Shown: positions 12,900 through 25,057, counted from the stretch's first letter. The stretch: DNA of 64,000 bases from Symbiodinium microadriaticum (GCA_001939145.1 LSRX01001599.1:14205-78204); one strand, 5' to 3'. A program made the numbers and translations. Notes: generated from the sequence alone by a model not told the origin.

Positions 12900-14870
12900 T
12901 GGGCCCATTAGACCATTTACTTCACACCCTCCATCCATACTTAAAGCGGTTCTCTTTCTCAACAAACGGCACATACCCGGTGCCTCCCCTGACTTTACAA
13001 GACTCATACCCCACGTTTTCCCGCCCCATACCAAAGATTACTCGCACAGATGCGAGTCTTATCAGGTCTTGAAGCGTGACCTCCTGCAACAATCTGACAA
13101 CCACTTCCCCTCGAACACTCCAATACGATCCTTTTCCTATTTATGCAGCTGCATATACGTCAAGGCCCTAGTAGGGCTGTTCAACTACTGGTACTTGCTC
13201 TATAACTCCAAATTGCTCGACCATTCCGGTCATCAGGCACATGCTAATTTTGGGAGACCGCCTTCAGAACCCGCGCAGAAGTTAATTGCTCACGCCCAGC
13301 GATATTACGCTGCTCTCCGTACGATTCTTTCAGCGTCTCTAGACTAAGTCCCAGGGCATTCGAGTATAATGGGCAATGACCACCCAAAATGGCTTTTTCT
13401 TTGGACCTTATCAACAGACATACACTCTGATGCCCCATTGCCAGTCTCCGCAAATCATCTTGGATCTCCCCTTTCCAATTTGGAAGTAGTTGGGTCCTTC
13501 AAGGTTCCGATCAGCTCATTGAGGCGGAAGTGAAACTCAGCAAAACCGAAGAGCTCGCAGAGACAAGCAAACGGTTTATCTTAGACAACCTCCACGAAGA
13601 TTTTTGTGTGTCTTTTATCGGCCATCGACTTCATCCATACCACAGGACAGCCAGCACTTCTGCTGACTATCTATCTGTTCAATCAGATTTGGAAAGCACC
13701 ACCCACTCCCGAAACAGCACCTGGCACGCTGCCGATGCCTTGTTCATCTTCAAACTCTTTGTCTTAGACCACTATCACCGCGTCAAGACAGGTAGGGTTG
13801 TTCTTCCTGGCTTCACTCCGAAGTGGTAATGTCGGCCAAGACTCAAAGATAGCAAAGCCTTGAATTATCGTCCCATCACCGTCACCAGCACGATGCACGA
13901 AGTCTACACCTCTCTTACACGAAAGCGCCGCGCTCGCCATTTTCACAACCATATCCGTAAGACACTGTAAGGTTGCCCTGTCTCCGCACTAAGAGATCAG
14001 TCACCCAGCCTAGCCCGCCTTCATAAGATTCCTGGAAGTACGCGAGAAGCAAGTCGCAGCTTGTTGCGTCGTTTTTCTTGATTGGACGAAGGCCTTCGAC
14101 TGCGTCACCTTTTCCGCTACTCGTGTCCTCACTAGATTATGTGGACGTGCCAGCTCTCTCCCCAAAACGGAGATCATATTGTAGTTCGGGACAGCAAACA
14201 CACCTCCCCTTCCTCTACCCAATCCTGTGAATTGAGCCACTGTTGCCCTCTTTCCCTTTATCTCGTTAGCCTTGTCCTATCTGATTTTGCTCGAAACCCG
14301 AGCAAGAATACCCCCGACTATATAGTCTTATCTCGTGAGTTCTTCGCTTGAGTCACTATCTTTGGGACTTGGGTTGTGCTGATTGCAGTAGATGAGTTGA
14401 AGCTCTGCCTCACATCGTGCAGGCCACTTCAAATTTGGTATTTCGTGACCGTCAGTATTCATCCAGAACACAGTCCACTTCGTACCACGATGCCTCTTTG
14501 AAGCCAGACAAGACCAGGCTTCCCTCTTTCGGTTGTTATCAACTACCTAACAAACAACCAAAAGAATGTTTCCAGCCGAGTTTGCACAGCGATGAAGGCC
14601 TCGTAGAGACTCGCCCTTCTCGTCAGGAATGGTTCCCTGCCGCCCAATTGGAAACTACTTGTATATAGGTCTGTTGTTCAGTCTGTTCTGCTGTCTCCTA
14701 TAGAAAGTGTTGTCCTTATATCTGCTCAGTTGGTCAATTGACGAACTTGATACATTCAGGCTTCCGACACATTTTCAAGATTAAGTCCTGCTGTTATCAT
14801 AGAGTGCTGAACCCAGCAATGTGTCGTGCACTAATGCACAGGCTTTTAGTTCCCGAAGCGTCATCACTCC
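12900..14870 (+). mobile_element. Degenerate LINE-type retrotransposon (reverse transcriptase remnants)
   Basis: Several out-of-register frames keep LINE reverse transcriptase landmarks in the right order. Near 13,710 is a segment ending NSTWHAADALFIFK, the block before the fingers. Near 13,865 is NYRPITVTSTMHEVYTSL, the conserved first motif. Near 14,070 is FLDWTKAFDCV, motif A with its catalytic Asp. Near 14,645 is WKLLVYRSVVQSVLLSPIES, the thumb-side block. Near 14,770 is HIFKIKSCCYHRVLNP. Each lies in a different frame or is broken by stops, so the copy is dead. No endonuclease and no poly-A tail were recognised. Base composition is more AT-rich than the host genes. The 5' boundary is a guess. 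Confidence 0.7.
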
Positions 14871-15479
14871 CTTGCAGTTATATCTTGACTTTGTCTTTTT
14901 CAGTTTTGGCACTTGCTTTTTTGGTGAGGGCCGGTATGGTTTTCGTTTCCCTTCAAATTGTCGAAGGCAGGGACAGAACGAACTAAATGCAGAAAACAAG
15001 AAAGAAGGATATAACTTTAAACTAATGAAATACTCGAAGGAAGCAAGAAAGACAGAGAGAAAGAGCGGAGGTGACATCAACCTCCTTGAATGCTCACCTG
15101 TGCAAATAGAGTCTTGTAACTTTATTGTACTCGCTAGCTGTCTTCTTTGTTGAAAGCTTGAAGAAAGGGGGATGCTGTGTATCATAATGGTGCCCGTACA
15201 GTTGCATGTTTTTCGAGCCACGGAATGTGTGAAGTCCCCTCGCAGGGTCAATCTGCAGATTCGGGGCTCCTACTTATACATGGCAAATGTAGTCTAGACA
15301 GGGGGACCCAACACAACCGTCTTTTCACACTCCCTCAAAGAAATCCCCAAACAGTGGGGGGCCTCTAAAGGCCAGGGGCTTTGACCGCCCCCTATGCCCT
15401 GATGAAGAAGAAAGAGCGAAATAAATGAAGAAAGAATCAAAGACAGAACGAACTAATAAAGAAAGAAGGAGGGGGAGCA
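14871..15479. other. Purine-rich spacer with a 15 bp direct repeat
   Basis: Rich in AAAGAA and GAAGGA runs. A 15 bp sequence, gacagaacgaactaa, occurs at 14,972-14,986 and again at 15,442-15,456, both inside AG-rich DNA downstream of the LINE remnant. This may be its 3' tail region or a simple low-complexity expansion. No gene seen. Confidence 0.4.
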
Positions 15480-15778
15480 AGCCGTGCAAGCTTGCCTCGA
15501 AGCATATGGTCTTTTTTCAAAGCATATGAGTCTGTTTTGAAACCCATCATGCGAGTATTCGGTTTGCTAATGGAGGGTGGGCTGCGACGTCCGCACTTGC
15601 TTAAGCTGTGCAGGCTTGCTTCGATTCATGTGACTTGCTTCGATTCATGTGAGTGTTTTGGAATCTTATCATGCGAGCCTTCTGTTTGCAAATGGGGTGC
15701 TTTAAGCCGTGTAAGCTTGCTTCAATTTATTTGAGTTTCTTTACTTGAAACCCATCATGCAATCATTGTGTTTGCTGC
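15480..15778 (+). repeat. Three-copy degenerate tandem repeat (about 100-120 bp unit)
   Basis: Copies start near 15,480, 15,605 and 15,704. Each has gcc/gctgtgcaagcttgc-type sequence, then a cattcatgtgag-like block, then (g)aaacccatcatgc and tttgctaatgg-like ends. Substitutions and small indels separate the copies. It ends in a run of C. Confidence 0.6.
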
Positions 15779-15824
15779 ACCCCCCCCCCCGGCAAACCCC
15801 CGCCCGTCTCCCGCTCATGATACT

Positions 15825-16085
15825 ATCGGAAAATAAAGGTTATCCTATGAACATATAGAGAAAATACTTGTTTTCCTATGAAGATATTCAGAAAATAGAG
15901 ATGTACCATTAGAAAGTAGGGCCGGGTTTGGTTGCCTCATCAAATATCGAAAAATAGAGCTTTTCCTAAGACAATATACAGAAGATAGAAGTTTTTGACA
16001 TTACTTTTATAGAGAAAATACTGGCTTTCGCTATGAACATACAGCAAAACTGGAGGTTTTCCTATGGAAATACAGAGAACCACCC
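15825..16085 (+). repeat. AT-rich degenerate tandem repeat (about 30 bp unit)
   Basis: Units resemble ttttcctatgaacata followed by agagaaaatag. I recognise at least five imperfect copies (near 15,843, 15,875, 15,945, 16,005 and 16,050). Composition is clearly more AT-rich than the rest of the window. Confidence 0.6.
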
Positions 16086-17717
16086 TGCCAAAAATAAAGA
16101 AATAGAGGGCCAAAAAGGCCAAAAGCAAATCTCCACCCCATATCGAAACACGGCCCCAGTCGTGTGGGCCGAAGGAAACCCCAGTGGGCAGAATCCTGGT
16201 CGAAGCACCTATACCCCTCTGGTCAACTCCGATATCAATCTTTCCTTTCACGGTGTACCATCTGCCACAGAAATCACACAAGCCCATCTCTAGTGTATGG
16301 ACGGACCGACAATACTCCATTGTACCCGCAGGCGAATCCGTGCCCCCCGGGGTAGATTGCCAACGTGCCCTTTTGGGTGGGTGCAAACTGGACCTTTAGT
16401 TGGATCATGTGCTTGCAAAAAGCGTTGCAGGCACTCTGGAAGGCATCACATGATCATAACGCGCCTCTTCAATCACAGGACCATTTTTGTCGTAGCCAGG
16501 CTTGGATCGGATTACAGTCCTGATGCAGATTTATGTCGTGCCTTCAGCAATCATGCTCTGGCAGGAATTTTAAGATGTGGCTGGAAAGGGCGAAGAGGAA
16601 AATTGAAAAAGCCGCTCGTGATGCTGGCATCCTAGTCTTCTGGCCGACATGCGGTAGCTGTGAACGATGCGCCTGACGACAAGATGTCACGGGAAGCTGA
16701 GGCTGCGCCATCAGGTCGTGGGTTTGAGTTCAATCGCACGCATTCAAGCTTAGCCAGTAAGATCTGAAGTTGGACGGCATCCGTTCTCATGTCATTGCAC
16801 TTCATGTTTCGGAAGCACGACAGATGCATGTAGCAGTTCCCGGACAGGAGGCGGCAGTGGAAGCTTCAATGTGGCCGTGTGCGCTGGAAATAATCAAAGA
16901 AAGACTTGTGAAGGCGGCTCATGAGCAGGTACTGCCGTGCTGGCAAGCATCGCTCGGTGGCGGCTTCAGTGATCTTGCACTATATCCTCAAAGCTGAGGG
17001 CTGGACCTGCCCTGACGTGCAGCCACACCGGCTGGCTTGGATGAAAGGAGACCCAGCAAGAGAATCAGAGAGAGGAAGACGGAGGGGAGGCAACTCTCCA
17101 CCCCAGCCCTGGCGAAAGAAGAGATATGTGCCGATCGTTTCGAGCTGAGCTTGCAAACACTCCAAGCGCGACTCGGTGCCTTCCGGGGAATGGGCTGCGA
17201 TGGTTGGAAATGCTGTTGTCGGCTCTTCAGCTTGGGTTTTACACCGTAAGTATCAGGAGCCTCTGGGCTCTTTTCTATTAGTGTTAGTGATTGATGTTCT
17301 TGGATTATTCATGTCGCTAGCATCGCAGTGACAATGTGGCGCTAACGTGAACGGTCACACAGACGTGTGCTTGTGTGCCTCAGCCCCTCTTCTCCCCCCA
17401 CACACGGGCTGGCAGTGTCAGGCGGCATATATGATGCTGGTTCTCGGTTCACCGAACCGCCCGCCCCTCCATGGTATGCCCTTCCCCCCCCCCCGCCGGC
17501 ACGCTCAGGTCCAAACATGCCGAACCCCTATGACTGTGCGCTCTTCTCCCACATGGCGGCTCCAAGACCATCAAGTGTCACGACGATCTCGTGCCAAACA
17601 CACCGGATCCTTGTGACAGTGGACGCTTTTCACGCTGGACTCTGCCATGAGGGTATTAAAAATCAACTGTCACCATGTCAGGCCCGCTTCCTGTGGCTGT
17701 TGACCCAAGAAAGGAAC
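16086..17717. other. Gene-free stretch, C-rich tracts
   Basis: No domain recognised. C-rich runs occur near 17,385-17,500. Short frames only. Confidence 0.45.
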
Positions 17718-17799
17718 ATGATGATGATGACGATGATGATGATGATGATGAGGATGACGATGGGGATGACGATGAGGATGACGACGACGATGATGATAC
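17718..17799 (+). repeat. GAT/GAC trinucleotide microsatellite
   Basis: About 27 units of GAT with GAC and GAG variants. One + frame through it encodes a run of Asp, but the flanks do not look coding. Confidence 0.85.
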
Positions 17800-20215
17800 A
17801 CCAGTATGGGGGGGGGAAGGGGGTACCAACCATAGGGGGAGGGAGGGGGGCGGGGGCCGCCTGAACCGGCATCATATATGAAAACTTACGTTACGCAGTT
17901 CTGGCGTTGCTTCCCGCATTCACTGCGCTTTTGTAGTGCACCGCAGGTTGCCAGTCTGCATGTGTGTGGCCAAAGCATGTTCACAGTGTTGACGCAACGC
18001 CCCAAAGATAGATGGGTTTGTCTACATCGACGGGCCACTTCAAGCCCAAAACTGGCCTACAACTTCAAGAATTGTGCAGCTTTCGTTGTCTTGCCGAAGA
18101 GATCCGTGCCCTGCGGCTCCGATCGCCAAGAGAAAATCAAAAGCAGTTCGCTTGCAGACACTCGACGTCCTTGTCGGTTTGACAGGGTCAAGTCCCCAGG
18201 CTCTGGGAAATGAACTTGAATTTACGTTTAGTACCAGAAGGACCTTAGTGTACTTAGGACTTGTATGTCCAAGCAGATAGTCACAGGAGCTTGTTTGTGG
18301 CTTGGGAGTTGGTGGGGCTCACGGCTCACCTCGAGCTTTGGCTTGCTTTCGTCTAGACTTCCTTAGCCGCAGGTCGGTGAGGTTCGGGGTTCAGGGCCTC
18401 AGGTTTGGTATTTTGCAGGTTCTGGTTTTAAGGCCTGGTATTGTGGCTTCAGGCTCCAGGATTCTTGATCATCGCAGCCCCTCTCATTCGATTTCACCAC
18501 GCCCCAACCGATTCGTGTCGGCGGTTCGACCCAGGCGATCTTATTCTTGATTCCAGTGATCCGCAACCCGAACTGACTCGTAGCACAGAGCTGGACCCCT
18601 CTTCGCCACCTCCCTCCATCGGAGAAGGTCTGCACAGTGAGAGTGACTGACACGCGAGAGAAGCATTCAGATGCAATGTCTCCTTCATTTGGAATATGCC
18701 GGCCAGGCACTTGTCCTATGAACGATGGGGCAGGCGATGCGCCAAGCAAGCTTTCGCATGTATGTTCGACCTTGGCTGGATACCAGCTAGGCCCTTCAGC
18801 ATGGATCCAACAGCCTGAACCTCCACCTACTCTTAACAGAATCTCATAAGTCGTAACATCTCGTCACGGGCTGCATCTCATGATATGGCATGTTCCGCTA
18901 GCCGAGTGTGAGGAACTGCTGCAAGGGGCAGTGCAAAGAGTGCCTGGAGCCACCTGATGATCTGCAGGCGGGGGACGCCGTTCTGTCTTGTTGCACTGGC
19001 ATTATCCGTGGGCCAACTTCGAGCAGGAAATCCTTCGAAGTGCGCTGCGACTCTGGCGCGACCTGCGATGATGATGTTCGGTGATGTTCAGCTGCAAACC
19101 CCAGCAGAGACGTGTACAGTTTGGCTGATCCGATGTGTTTCGGGCTCAGAGCCACAGCTCTGCAGACATGTAGGCTTCGTAGGAGCGCAGCATGCAATTT
19201 TAAGCGAGCCCCCTCGCTCCGAAGAAAGCACGTGCACAGGCTGTGCTTTGGTGCAGCAGAGTGTTCGTCGAACATGTTGGCTCCAGGGATGTGTAGCTCA
19301 GTGAAGCGAGCGGCATGACGGAGGTCATGCACAGCAAGGTAGTGTGAGTTTGTGTTGCTAACGCACTTTTAGGGTCGGCATGACTGCAAGTGTTGTTTCT
19401 TGTAGCCAGCGCGCATAGTTCCGTTCCGGCCCAAGTTCACGGGGCAGTCACCGTTCAGGGCCTGGGCAGCTTTTCGACTCGGGAGGGGTTGTGGACTCAT
19501 GTGCTGGTGCTGCATCCAGGGCCGCAACATTCCTGCGTTTCCTGACTGCACAGTCGTAGGGTGCAGGGCTTCTAAACAAGCATTGGTGTCGAGCCCGAAT
19601 TTAGCGCACACTGATCAGGAGTCGCAAACCCTGAACTCAAATCTTCAATCCCAAATCCTTCAGGGATCAAGGGTAGCGAGGATGAGAGAGCGGATATTGG
19701 AGAAGGGTTGTAAGGGTGACACAGACTCGCCAACCTCTGCGAGGTTTCTGGACGCTTAGTGTAACAACGGACAAAGGCAACAAAAGAAGACAACCTAGAG
19801 GACTCTCCAGGATCACAAGCGACCGTGCACTTTTTTTGTATGCTCATTTTGGTCTTGTGTCCTGTTGGTTCAAATCTGTCTGCATATTCGGTGAGGAAGG
19901 TTTTGGATTCGGTACCTGCCACTCACTCTGTTTGCCACCACATCTTCTCGAGGTTTTGGGTTTAGAAAGCTTGGGTTTCAGGGTTAGTGTACAGCACATT
20001 GCCTACTTTAGGGTTGAGCACTGTATCTCACCTTATGCGTGCCACTTTACGTGTTCCGGGTTTCGGATCGATCTTTCCCGGGCTTGGGACTTGCTGTCCA
20101 TCGCTCCTTTGGAGTCTGGAGCATGGGGTTTGTTTTATTGGTTTTGGGATTTTCCCACCCATCTTTATCATCCCAACACCAGAAGATCACGTCAGCAAGC
20201 CAGCCAGCAATCAAG
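17800..20215. other. Gene-free stretch with G-rich GGTTT-type tracts
   Basis: Two patches, about 18,375-18,470 and 19,945-20,150, are rich in ggtttgg, ggttcgggg, gggtttcag and tttaggg motifs and resemble the field at 42,975-43,610. No gene recognised; the open frame from 19,716 is composition-driven. Confidence 0.45.
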
Positions 20216-20519
20216 CCAGCAAGAAACCACCACCGCCAGCGCCAGCGGCAGCGGGAGCACCAGCACCAGCACCAGCACCAGCACCAGCAGCACCACCACC
20301 AGCAGCAGCACCACCAGCAGCAGCACCACCAGCAGCACCACTACCAGCACTTCCCACTCCCACTCCTCCCACTCCCATTGCCACTGTACTACCACTGCCA
20401 CTCCCACTACTGCTGCTGCTACTACCAGCTCCACTACGACTACTTCCACGACGACTGCTACTATTTCTTCTTCTGCTCCTATCGCTGCTGTTTCTATTAC
20501 TCCTAGTAGTACAACAACA

Positions 20520-20553
<34 letters not shown>

Positions 20554-20705
20554 GTCTTGCTGTTGCTGCCACTACTACGACTGCAGCAACATCAACAGCT
20601 CGACTTGTGGTGCTACTGGTACTGCTAGTATTACCAGCAGTTCTAGTACTATTAGTACTACTAGTACTTCTAGTACTACTCCTACCCACTGCTACTGCTC
20701 CTGCA
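20216..20705 (+). repeat. Compound CAC/CAG/ACT trinucleotide microsatellite
   Basis: About 490 bp of trinucleotide units: CAC, CAG and CCA variants first, then CTC/ACT-type units including an uninterrupted (ACT)n tract around 20,518-20,555. Because the period is 3, several frames are open throughout on both strands, which explains the long Ser/Thr, Pro/Ala, His/Gln and Val/Leu frames here. Confidence 0.85.
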
Positions 20706-21125
20706 GTATGACGACGACGACTAGGACCAAGCCTGCTCCTTCAGTTACCTCTTGCAGTATCCGCTGTGCTGTGAGTGCTTCGGCACTTGTCCTTTACAGT
20801 CCTGAAACTCTTCGCACGTTGGTACCCGTTTTTGTAGTACAGCGAGTGCATGTGCTGTCTTTGCTGTGTCGTATCATGCAGCTGTGGCATGGTGGCGAAA
20901 TTTTCTAACCATAAACTGCATATGCTTGCATTTGCGAGTCTTGCCGCAGAGCTGTCCGGTGGCTGTGCATGCCCCCCTGTTTGCCGACAGTTGCTATAAG
21001 GGAGCACGAGACTGTTTTCTGTGTACCCTGTTGTTGCAAGTTGCTAGTGCGGGTTCTTATTCCCGAATGCCTTGTCATGCCTGAAAAGACATGTGAGCGC
21101 AGGTAGGCTTCAACTGCTCCGAGTC
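20706..21125. other. Spacer upstream of the deacetylase gene
   Basis: No recognisable element. This is the presumed 5' region of the deacetylase gene. Confidence 0.4.
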
Positions 21126-22349
21126 ATGAGTGCTGATGAGCCTCAGCCAACGGGCTGGGACGGGTTTGGCTTCCTTAGTGGAGACCTCTTCTCCAGATCA
21201 ACGCTTGAGAGGCTGCAGAACAAATCGCGGGAGGGCTTGCTCGGCATTGCCCAAGGCCTGACTGCCTTCCTCGAGGGAAATGAGGGTGCAGGCGAGCCTG
21301 AGCTTCGACCCGATTCCTGGAAACTGGGCTACTGCTGCGGTCGGAAGCTTTGCTGGGAAGAGTTTGACGACGCCGTAGATGCTGATCGACGGTACAACCA
21401 GCTCTGGTGGTCTCGGATCCTCTTGGACACTCACGGCCGCGTTGTGAAATGCTTCACCGCTGCACTGGACCCAAAGGGAGTGGGCGTTGCCCGACTCATC
21501 ATTGCGGCCAGGCTGCGGACTGGACGAGACATATCTTCTTGTCCGCTTCAGGCCATGGATCAGGGAGACGCACCCTTCATCCCTCCTGAATGGTTGCCCG
21601 GGATTCCGCAAGCATTGCAACTTCTGTGGAACAAGGTCGCTTCGCGGACTTCCATCAGTTGGTTTGGAGCTACAGCAGAGTCTCTTTGCTACTTCGACGT
21701 GGCGTTACACCCCAATGTGAGAGGCTACGTCGCCCTGACCATTGATGATGTTCCCTGTCGACTCGGACCCACAAATTCCCTGCTGCCACTTGTTCAGACG
21801 CTGCTTAAGCAGCATGATGCGCAGGCAACCCTCATGCTGATGGGCAAGTTCATTCCTGGCAATGAAGAGGAGTTGATCTCCATGCTTGCGGACGGCCATG
21901 AATTTGGCAATCATGGCTTGGTTGATCGGAGTTACGCAAAGGATTCTCGTGCTGATTTCGTCGCTGCTCTGGATGAGTGCTCCAACAGAATTAAACGCCT
22001 ACAGCAGCAAGCGGGCCTGGCCGAGCAGGTTCGATGGTTTCGGGCGCCACACGGAAGGATGAGTTCGGATATGACTGCAGCCCTTGCAGAAAGGGGTCTT
22101 CAAAATGTGATGTGCGACACCTTCGCCTGTTGCCCCGTGATCCAGGACGGCGAGTTCATTGGCACCTTCCTTGGGCGGCAGGCCGAGCATGGCTCAATCA
22201 TACTCATCCATATGCCCGAGAAGGGGTTCCGGGAATGGTGCTTCCAGGGCTTGCAAAGTCTTTTGCTACAGCTGGCGGAGCGTGGCCTCAAGGCCACGAC
22301 TGTTGGACACTTAGCACAGCTTGCTGATCACCGTTTAGCTCATCTCTAA
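21126..22349 (+). CDS. Polysaccharide deacetylase (NodB-type) family protein
   Basis: A 407-residue intron-free frame. The C-terminal half carries the NodB/chitin deacetylase motifs in order: VALTIDDVPC at about residue 202 (motif 1, the Asp pair), GHEFGNHG at about 257 (motif 2, metal-binding His), FRAPHGRMSS at about 303 (motif 3, R-x-P-x-G) and IILIHMPEKG at about 357 (motif 5 His), followed by a helix and a V-T-V-like strand. Enzymes of this family remove acetyl groups from N-acetylglucosamine polymers or related substrates. The first 200 residues include a Trp-rich region and match no domain I know. There is no obvious signal peptide. I chose the ATG at 21,126 because upstream in-frame codons offer no ATG. 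Motif 2 lacks the usual second His at the +4 position (NHGLVDRS), so metal binding may differ. Substrate unknown. Confidence 0.85.
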   Translation: MSADEPQPTGWDGFGFLSGDLFSRSTLERLQNKSREGLLGIAQGLTAFLEGNEGAGEPELRPDSWKLGYCCGRKLCWEEFDDAVDADRRYNQLWWSRILLDTHGRVVKCFTAALDPKGVGVARLIIAARLRTGRDISSCPLQAMDQGDAPFIPPEWLPGIPQALQLLWNKVASRTSISWFGATAESLCYFDVALHPNVRGYVALTIDDVPCRLGPTNSLLPLVQTLLKQHDAQATLMLMGKFIPGNEEELISMLADGHEFGNHGLVDRSYAKDSRADFVAALDECSNRIKRLQQQAGLAEQVRWFRAPHGRMSSDMTAALAERGLQNVMCDTFACCPVIQDGEFIGTFLGRQAEHGSIILIHMPEKGFREWCFQGLQSLLLQLAERGLKATTVGHLAQLADHRLAHL

Positions 22350-24365
22350 TGGATGGTACAACTTCCACAGTCTTTTGGTTTCACGGATGCAATTTTTCTG
22401 TACATAGCCACGAGGAGCTGCTTTCATGCAGACTGTACAGAGACCCAGTTGCAGTTTGCCTAAAAAATCTTGACAACAGAGTAGCAGAGTGGCCCGGTTC
22501 GAACTGCTCGTGATTTTCGATGTGGCTCTTTGCTTGGTGAGTCGATGGTGAGGCTTTCATGTGCCTTTGGGGATGCCAAAGGCAAGGCCCACGCTGAGGA
22601 TCCTGCTCAAGGTTTGGACTGATACCTACCATCGAAGCCTGCTCGTGGCAGGCGGATCTACCCACTGATATTGCAGCGATCTTGCTTCTCCAGCAGCGTT
22701 CCCTGATTGATGTGAGTCCAGGGGTCTCTAGCTAGTCACGCAATGAGATGGGGCTGCTCAGGATACGGCATTCCATGCTGTCTGCACGACCAGCTTTTGA
22801 TAGCCTGACATGATGGCAGGGCGTGCGTGGATGTGCAGAACAGTTCGGAGATACAGTGGTGAAGAGAAGCGATAGATTGGCTGAGCCCTTCATGATTCTC
22901 TGTAAGGCTTGGCAAGCACGCCTTCTGGACTTGACTCAGAAGGTCTGTGGCGGCGTATTGCGTGTAATTTTGGGACAGCGGATATGATGAGTCAGGGTCA
23001 GGTATTGCTCGGCTGTCTTGGAGTGGGTGGCTCTCCCTCGAAACTACAGTAGATCTCGACAGAGAAGAGACAGTCATGGGTGGTGAGCCTGTGCACGGCC
23101 TTTCCTCGTGGTGTATGGTTTGAATTTTCGAATCACCCACATGCCAGAGAGACGAGAGTGCACATCCAACTACACAGCATGCGGCTGGAGAAGCTTGACG
23201 GTCTTTATCTGTCAAAATGCCTTGTATTTGCGCACTGCAACTTGTGTTTGTGTCGGAGCACTGTGCACGAAAGTTTGGGGTATGGGATCTGTAGGGAGAT
23301 CGGCTGTCTGAGCCATGCGATTTGTGTAAAGAGATGTTGGCTTACGACTTGAGTCTTGCAGATGCAGAATGCACGCAGGACGAAACCCAATGAATGTCTC
23401 TCAAGTTCAATTGGCCACGCCGCATGCACTGCTCCAGATCCAAAGTGCTTGCTGTGTGCCTCGATGCTCGCATGCCATGCTATGCCATGCTGTGCCATGC
23501 TTTCTGAAACGGCGAACTTTAGTTTGCTTTGCGTTTGTGGAGTTTGTGGGCACCTGTGCTCGGCGAATAGGTGCCCGATGACATCTTCCCATCAGACAAG
23601 ATTGCGCCCGCGCTGGAATCCGCCCGTGCATTCTACAAGCTGCAGGACTGATTCAGCAGAGCGCTTTGGCAGTGCGGCAGGCATGTTATCTGCGTGCTGG
23701 TGTGCCAGGACGCAAAGCGTGAGCTGGAGAAGCAGCGCCAAGCCGACTTGTCTGCTCAGGACTTCGGATCTTCAGCGTTAAAGGATGGACGCAACCGGTG
23801 CAACGCTGAGGGTAATCCTGGCAGCCCCATTGCAAAGGAGAATGGGCAGAGCAGTCCGGATGAGGAGCCAGAGCACTCAGCACTTGTGTTGCTACTGCTG
23901 CTGCATAAGCAAGATTGCGTGTGACATTGCTGCGAAAGATCGTCTGAGAACAAGGTTGGTTGCGCTGTATGACTCCGAGCTGCAGGTTGAGCATGTCGAA
24001 TGACCCAAGACCATGAGTAAAGCCACAGCTATCGGGGCCAGGCAGCCGATGATCTCCTCCTTGCGCATGGCAGGGTATTGGAGCAGGACCTGGGCAGTCA
24101 AGAAACCACAGACTGCTTTCGAGGATTGGGAACATTATCATCGGGGTTGCTCAGCATTTTGATTCCGGGATCTTGCGTCTTTCCTCTTGCTTGGCCTAAA
24201 TTCCCAAAGGAAGGTGAACAGAACGGGCAGAGTCTTGATCTCCAACGCCGAGTTTTCTCGATCGCTCCGCTCCAGCATCATCATTCAATGCCATGACGAC
24301 AGCAGCAACACCGGTGCTACTACGCTTATGACTATTGCTGCAAGAGCAGCATCAGGAGAAGGAGT
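22350..24365. other. Mostly non-coding; two weak exon candidates
   Basis: A stretch near 23,573-23,648 reads DDIFPSDKIAPALESARAFY and is followed at 23,709 by an AG|G acceptor and DAKRELEKQRQADL, both on + and protein-like. They could be two exons of a small host gene but no family is recognised. The rest shows nothing. Confidence 0.3.
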
Positions 24366-24512
24366 AGTAGTACAAGGAGAAGTAGGGAGGAGGAGGAGTA
24401 TCAGTAGGAACGGTAGTAGTAGCGGTAGCAGTCGTGTTGGTGCAGTTTGTGGTAGTGGTGGTAGTAGTGGTCGCAGCGAGATTCGTAGTGGAGTTGTAGT
24501 GGTAGTAGCAGG
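24366..24512 (+). repeat. AGT/GGT trinucleotide microsatellite
   Basis: AGT-type units with GGT and AGC variants. It is the reverse-complement class of the ACT tract at 20.5 kb and lies about 120 bp left of the YR retroelement. Confidence 0.8.
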
Positions 24513-24631
24513 CAGTGTGCGCGCTCAGCGCCTAGGTACGGATAGGTTTTTTCGGTTTTTTGCATTGCCTGGGACACCACAGCCACAACGCAGATGACAG
24601 CAACAGGAACAAAAAGGAGCAATTACAAGAA

Positions 24632-24712
24632 CATAGTATCTGCTTGCTGGGGTTTGATGCAAAAGTCCTGAAACGGATGTGGCCGTCGTCTTGTACTCAA
24701 GAAATTGCAGGG
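24632..24712 (+). repeat. Split direct repeat A1
   Basis: 81 bp left terminus of the YR element, beginning catagtatctgc and ending attgcaggg. It is repeated at 30,382-30,462 with five substitutions. Confidence 0.9.
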
Positions 24713-24727
24713 TGAGTTAGCTGGGCC

Positions 24728-25057
24728 ATGGACTCCAGTTCTCTTTGGGCTTGTGGGCTGAGCTTTGCTGCTGGTTGGATCGTGCGGGGAAGTTTTGATT
24801 CCAAGCCTGAGATTCCCCCTTGCGCTTGCCATTGCTCCTGTAACAATCCAATTGAAGGGTCACCTGGTGGAAGCTGGGGAGTCTACAGTGTTGTCGGATT
24901 GATCATCACCGTGGGGGTTGTCTTGGCTGCCATCGCAGTGTTGGCCTTGAAGGTGACAGTCAGGAGCCCGCAGGGCGAGCAGGAGGTGGCAGTGCATTTA
25001 AAAGGGAAATCAAAGGGGATCTACGGGGCTCCTCGCGGGTTCCAATTAGCCGGATAA
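24728..25057 (+). CDS. Small membrane-type ORF1 of the YR retroelement
   Basis: A 109-residue intact frame that starts 16 bp after repeat A1 and ends two bases before the ATG of the next ORF. The N-terminal half is Cys-rich (CACHCSC near residue 35). It is followed by GSWGVYSVVGLI and a continuous hydrophobic stretch of about 22 residues (roughly 52-74) that looks like one transmembrane helix, then a basic, charged tail (KGKSKGIYG). The position, directly inside the left repeat, says it is part of the element and probably translated first. No homologous function is known to me; a membrane-anchoring or packaging role would be a guess. That it stays open while the RT frame is broken may be chance, as it is short. 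Confidence 0.6.
   Translation: MDSSSLWACGLSFAAGWIVRGSFDSKPEIPPCACHCSCNNPIEGSPGGSWGVYSVVGLIITVGVVLAAIAVLALKVTVRSPQGEQEVAVHLKGKSKGIYGAPRGFQLAG

Noticed and set aside
17675..17881. Poly-Asp frame through the GAT microsatellite
   Set aside because: A product of the trinucleotide repeat; flanks do not look coding.
19716..20711. 331-codon Ser/Thr-rich frame and its Pro/Ala and Val-rich shadows
   Set aside because: Produced by a period-3 microsatellite that leaves several frames open on both strands.
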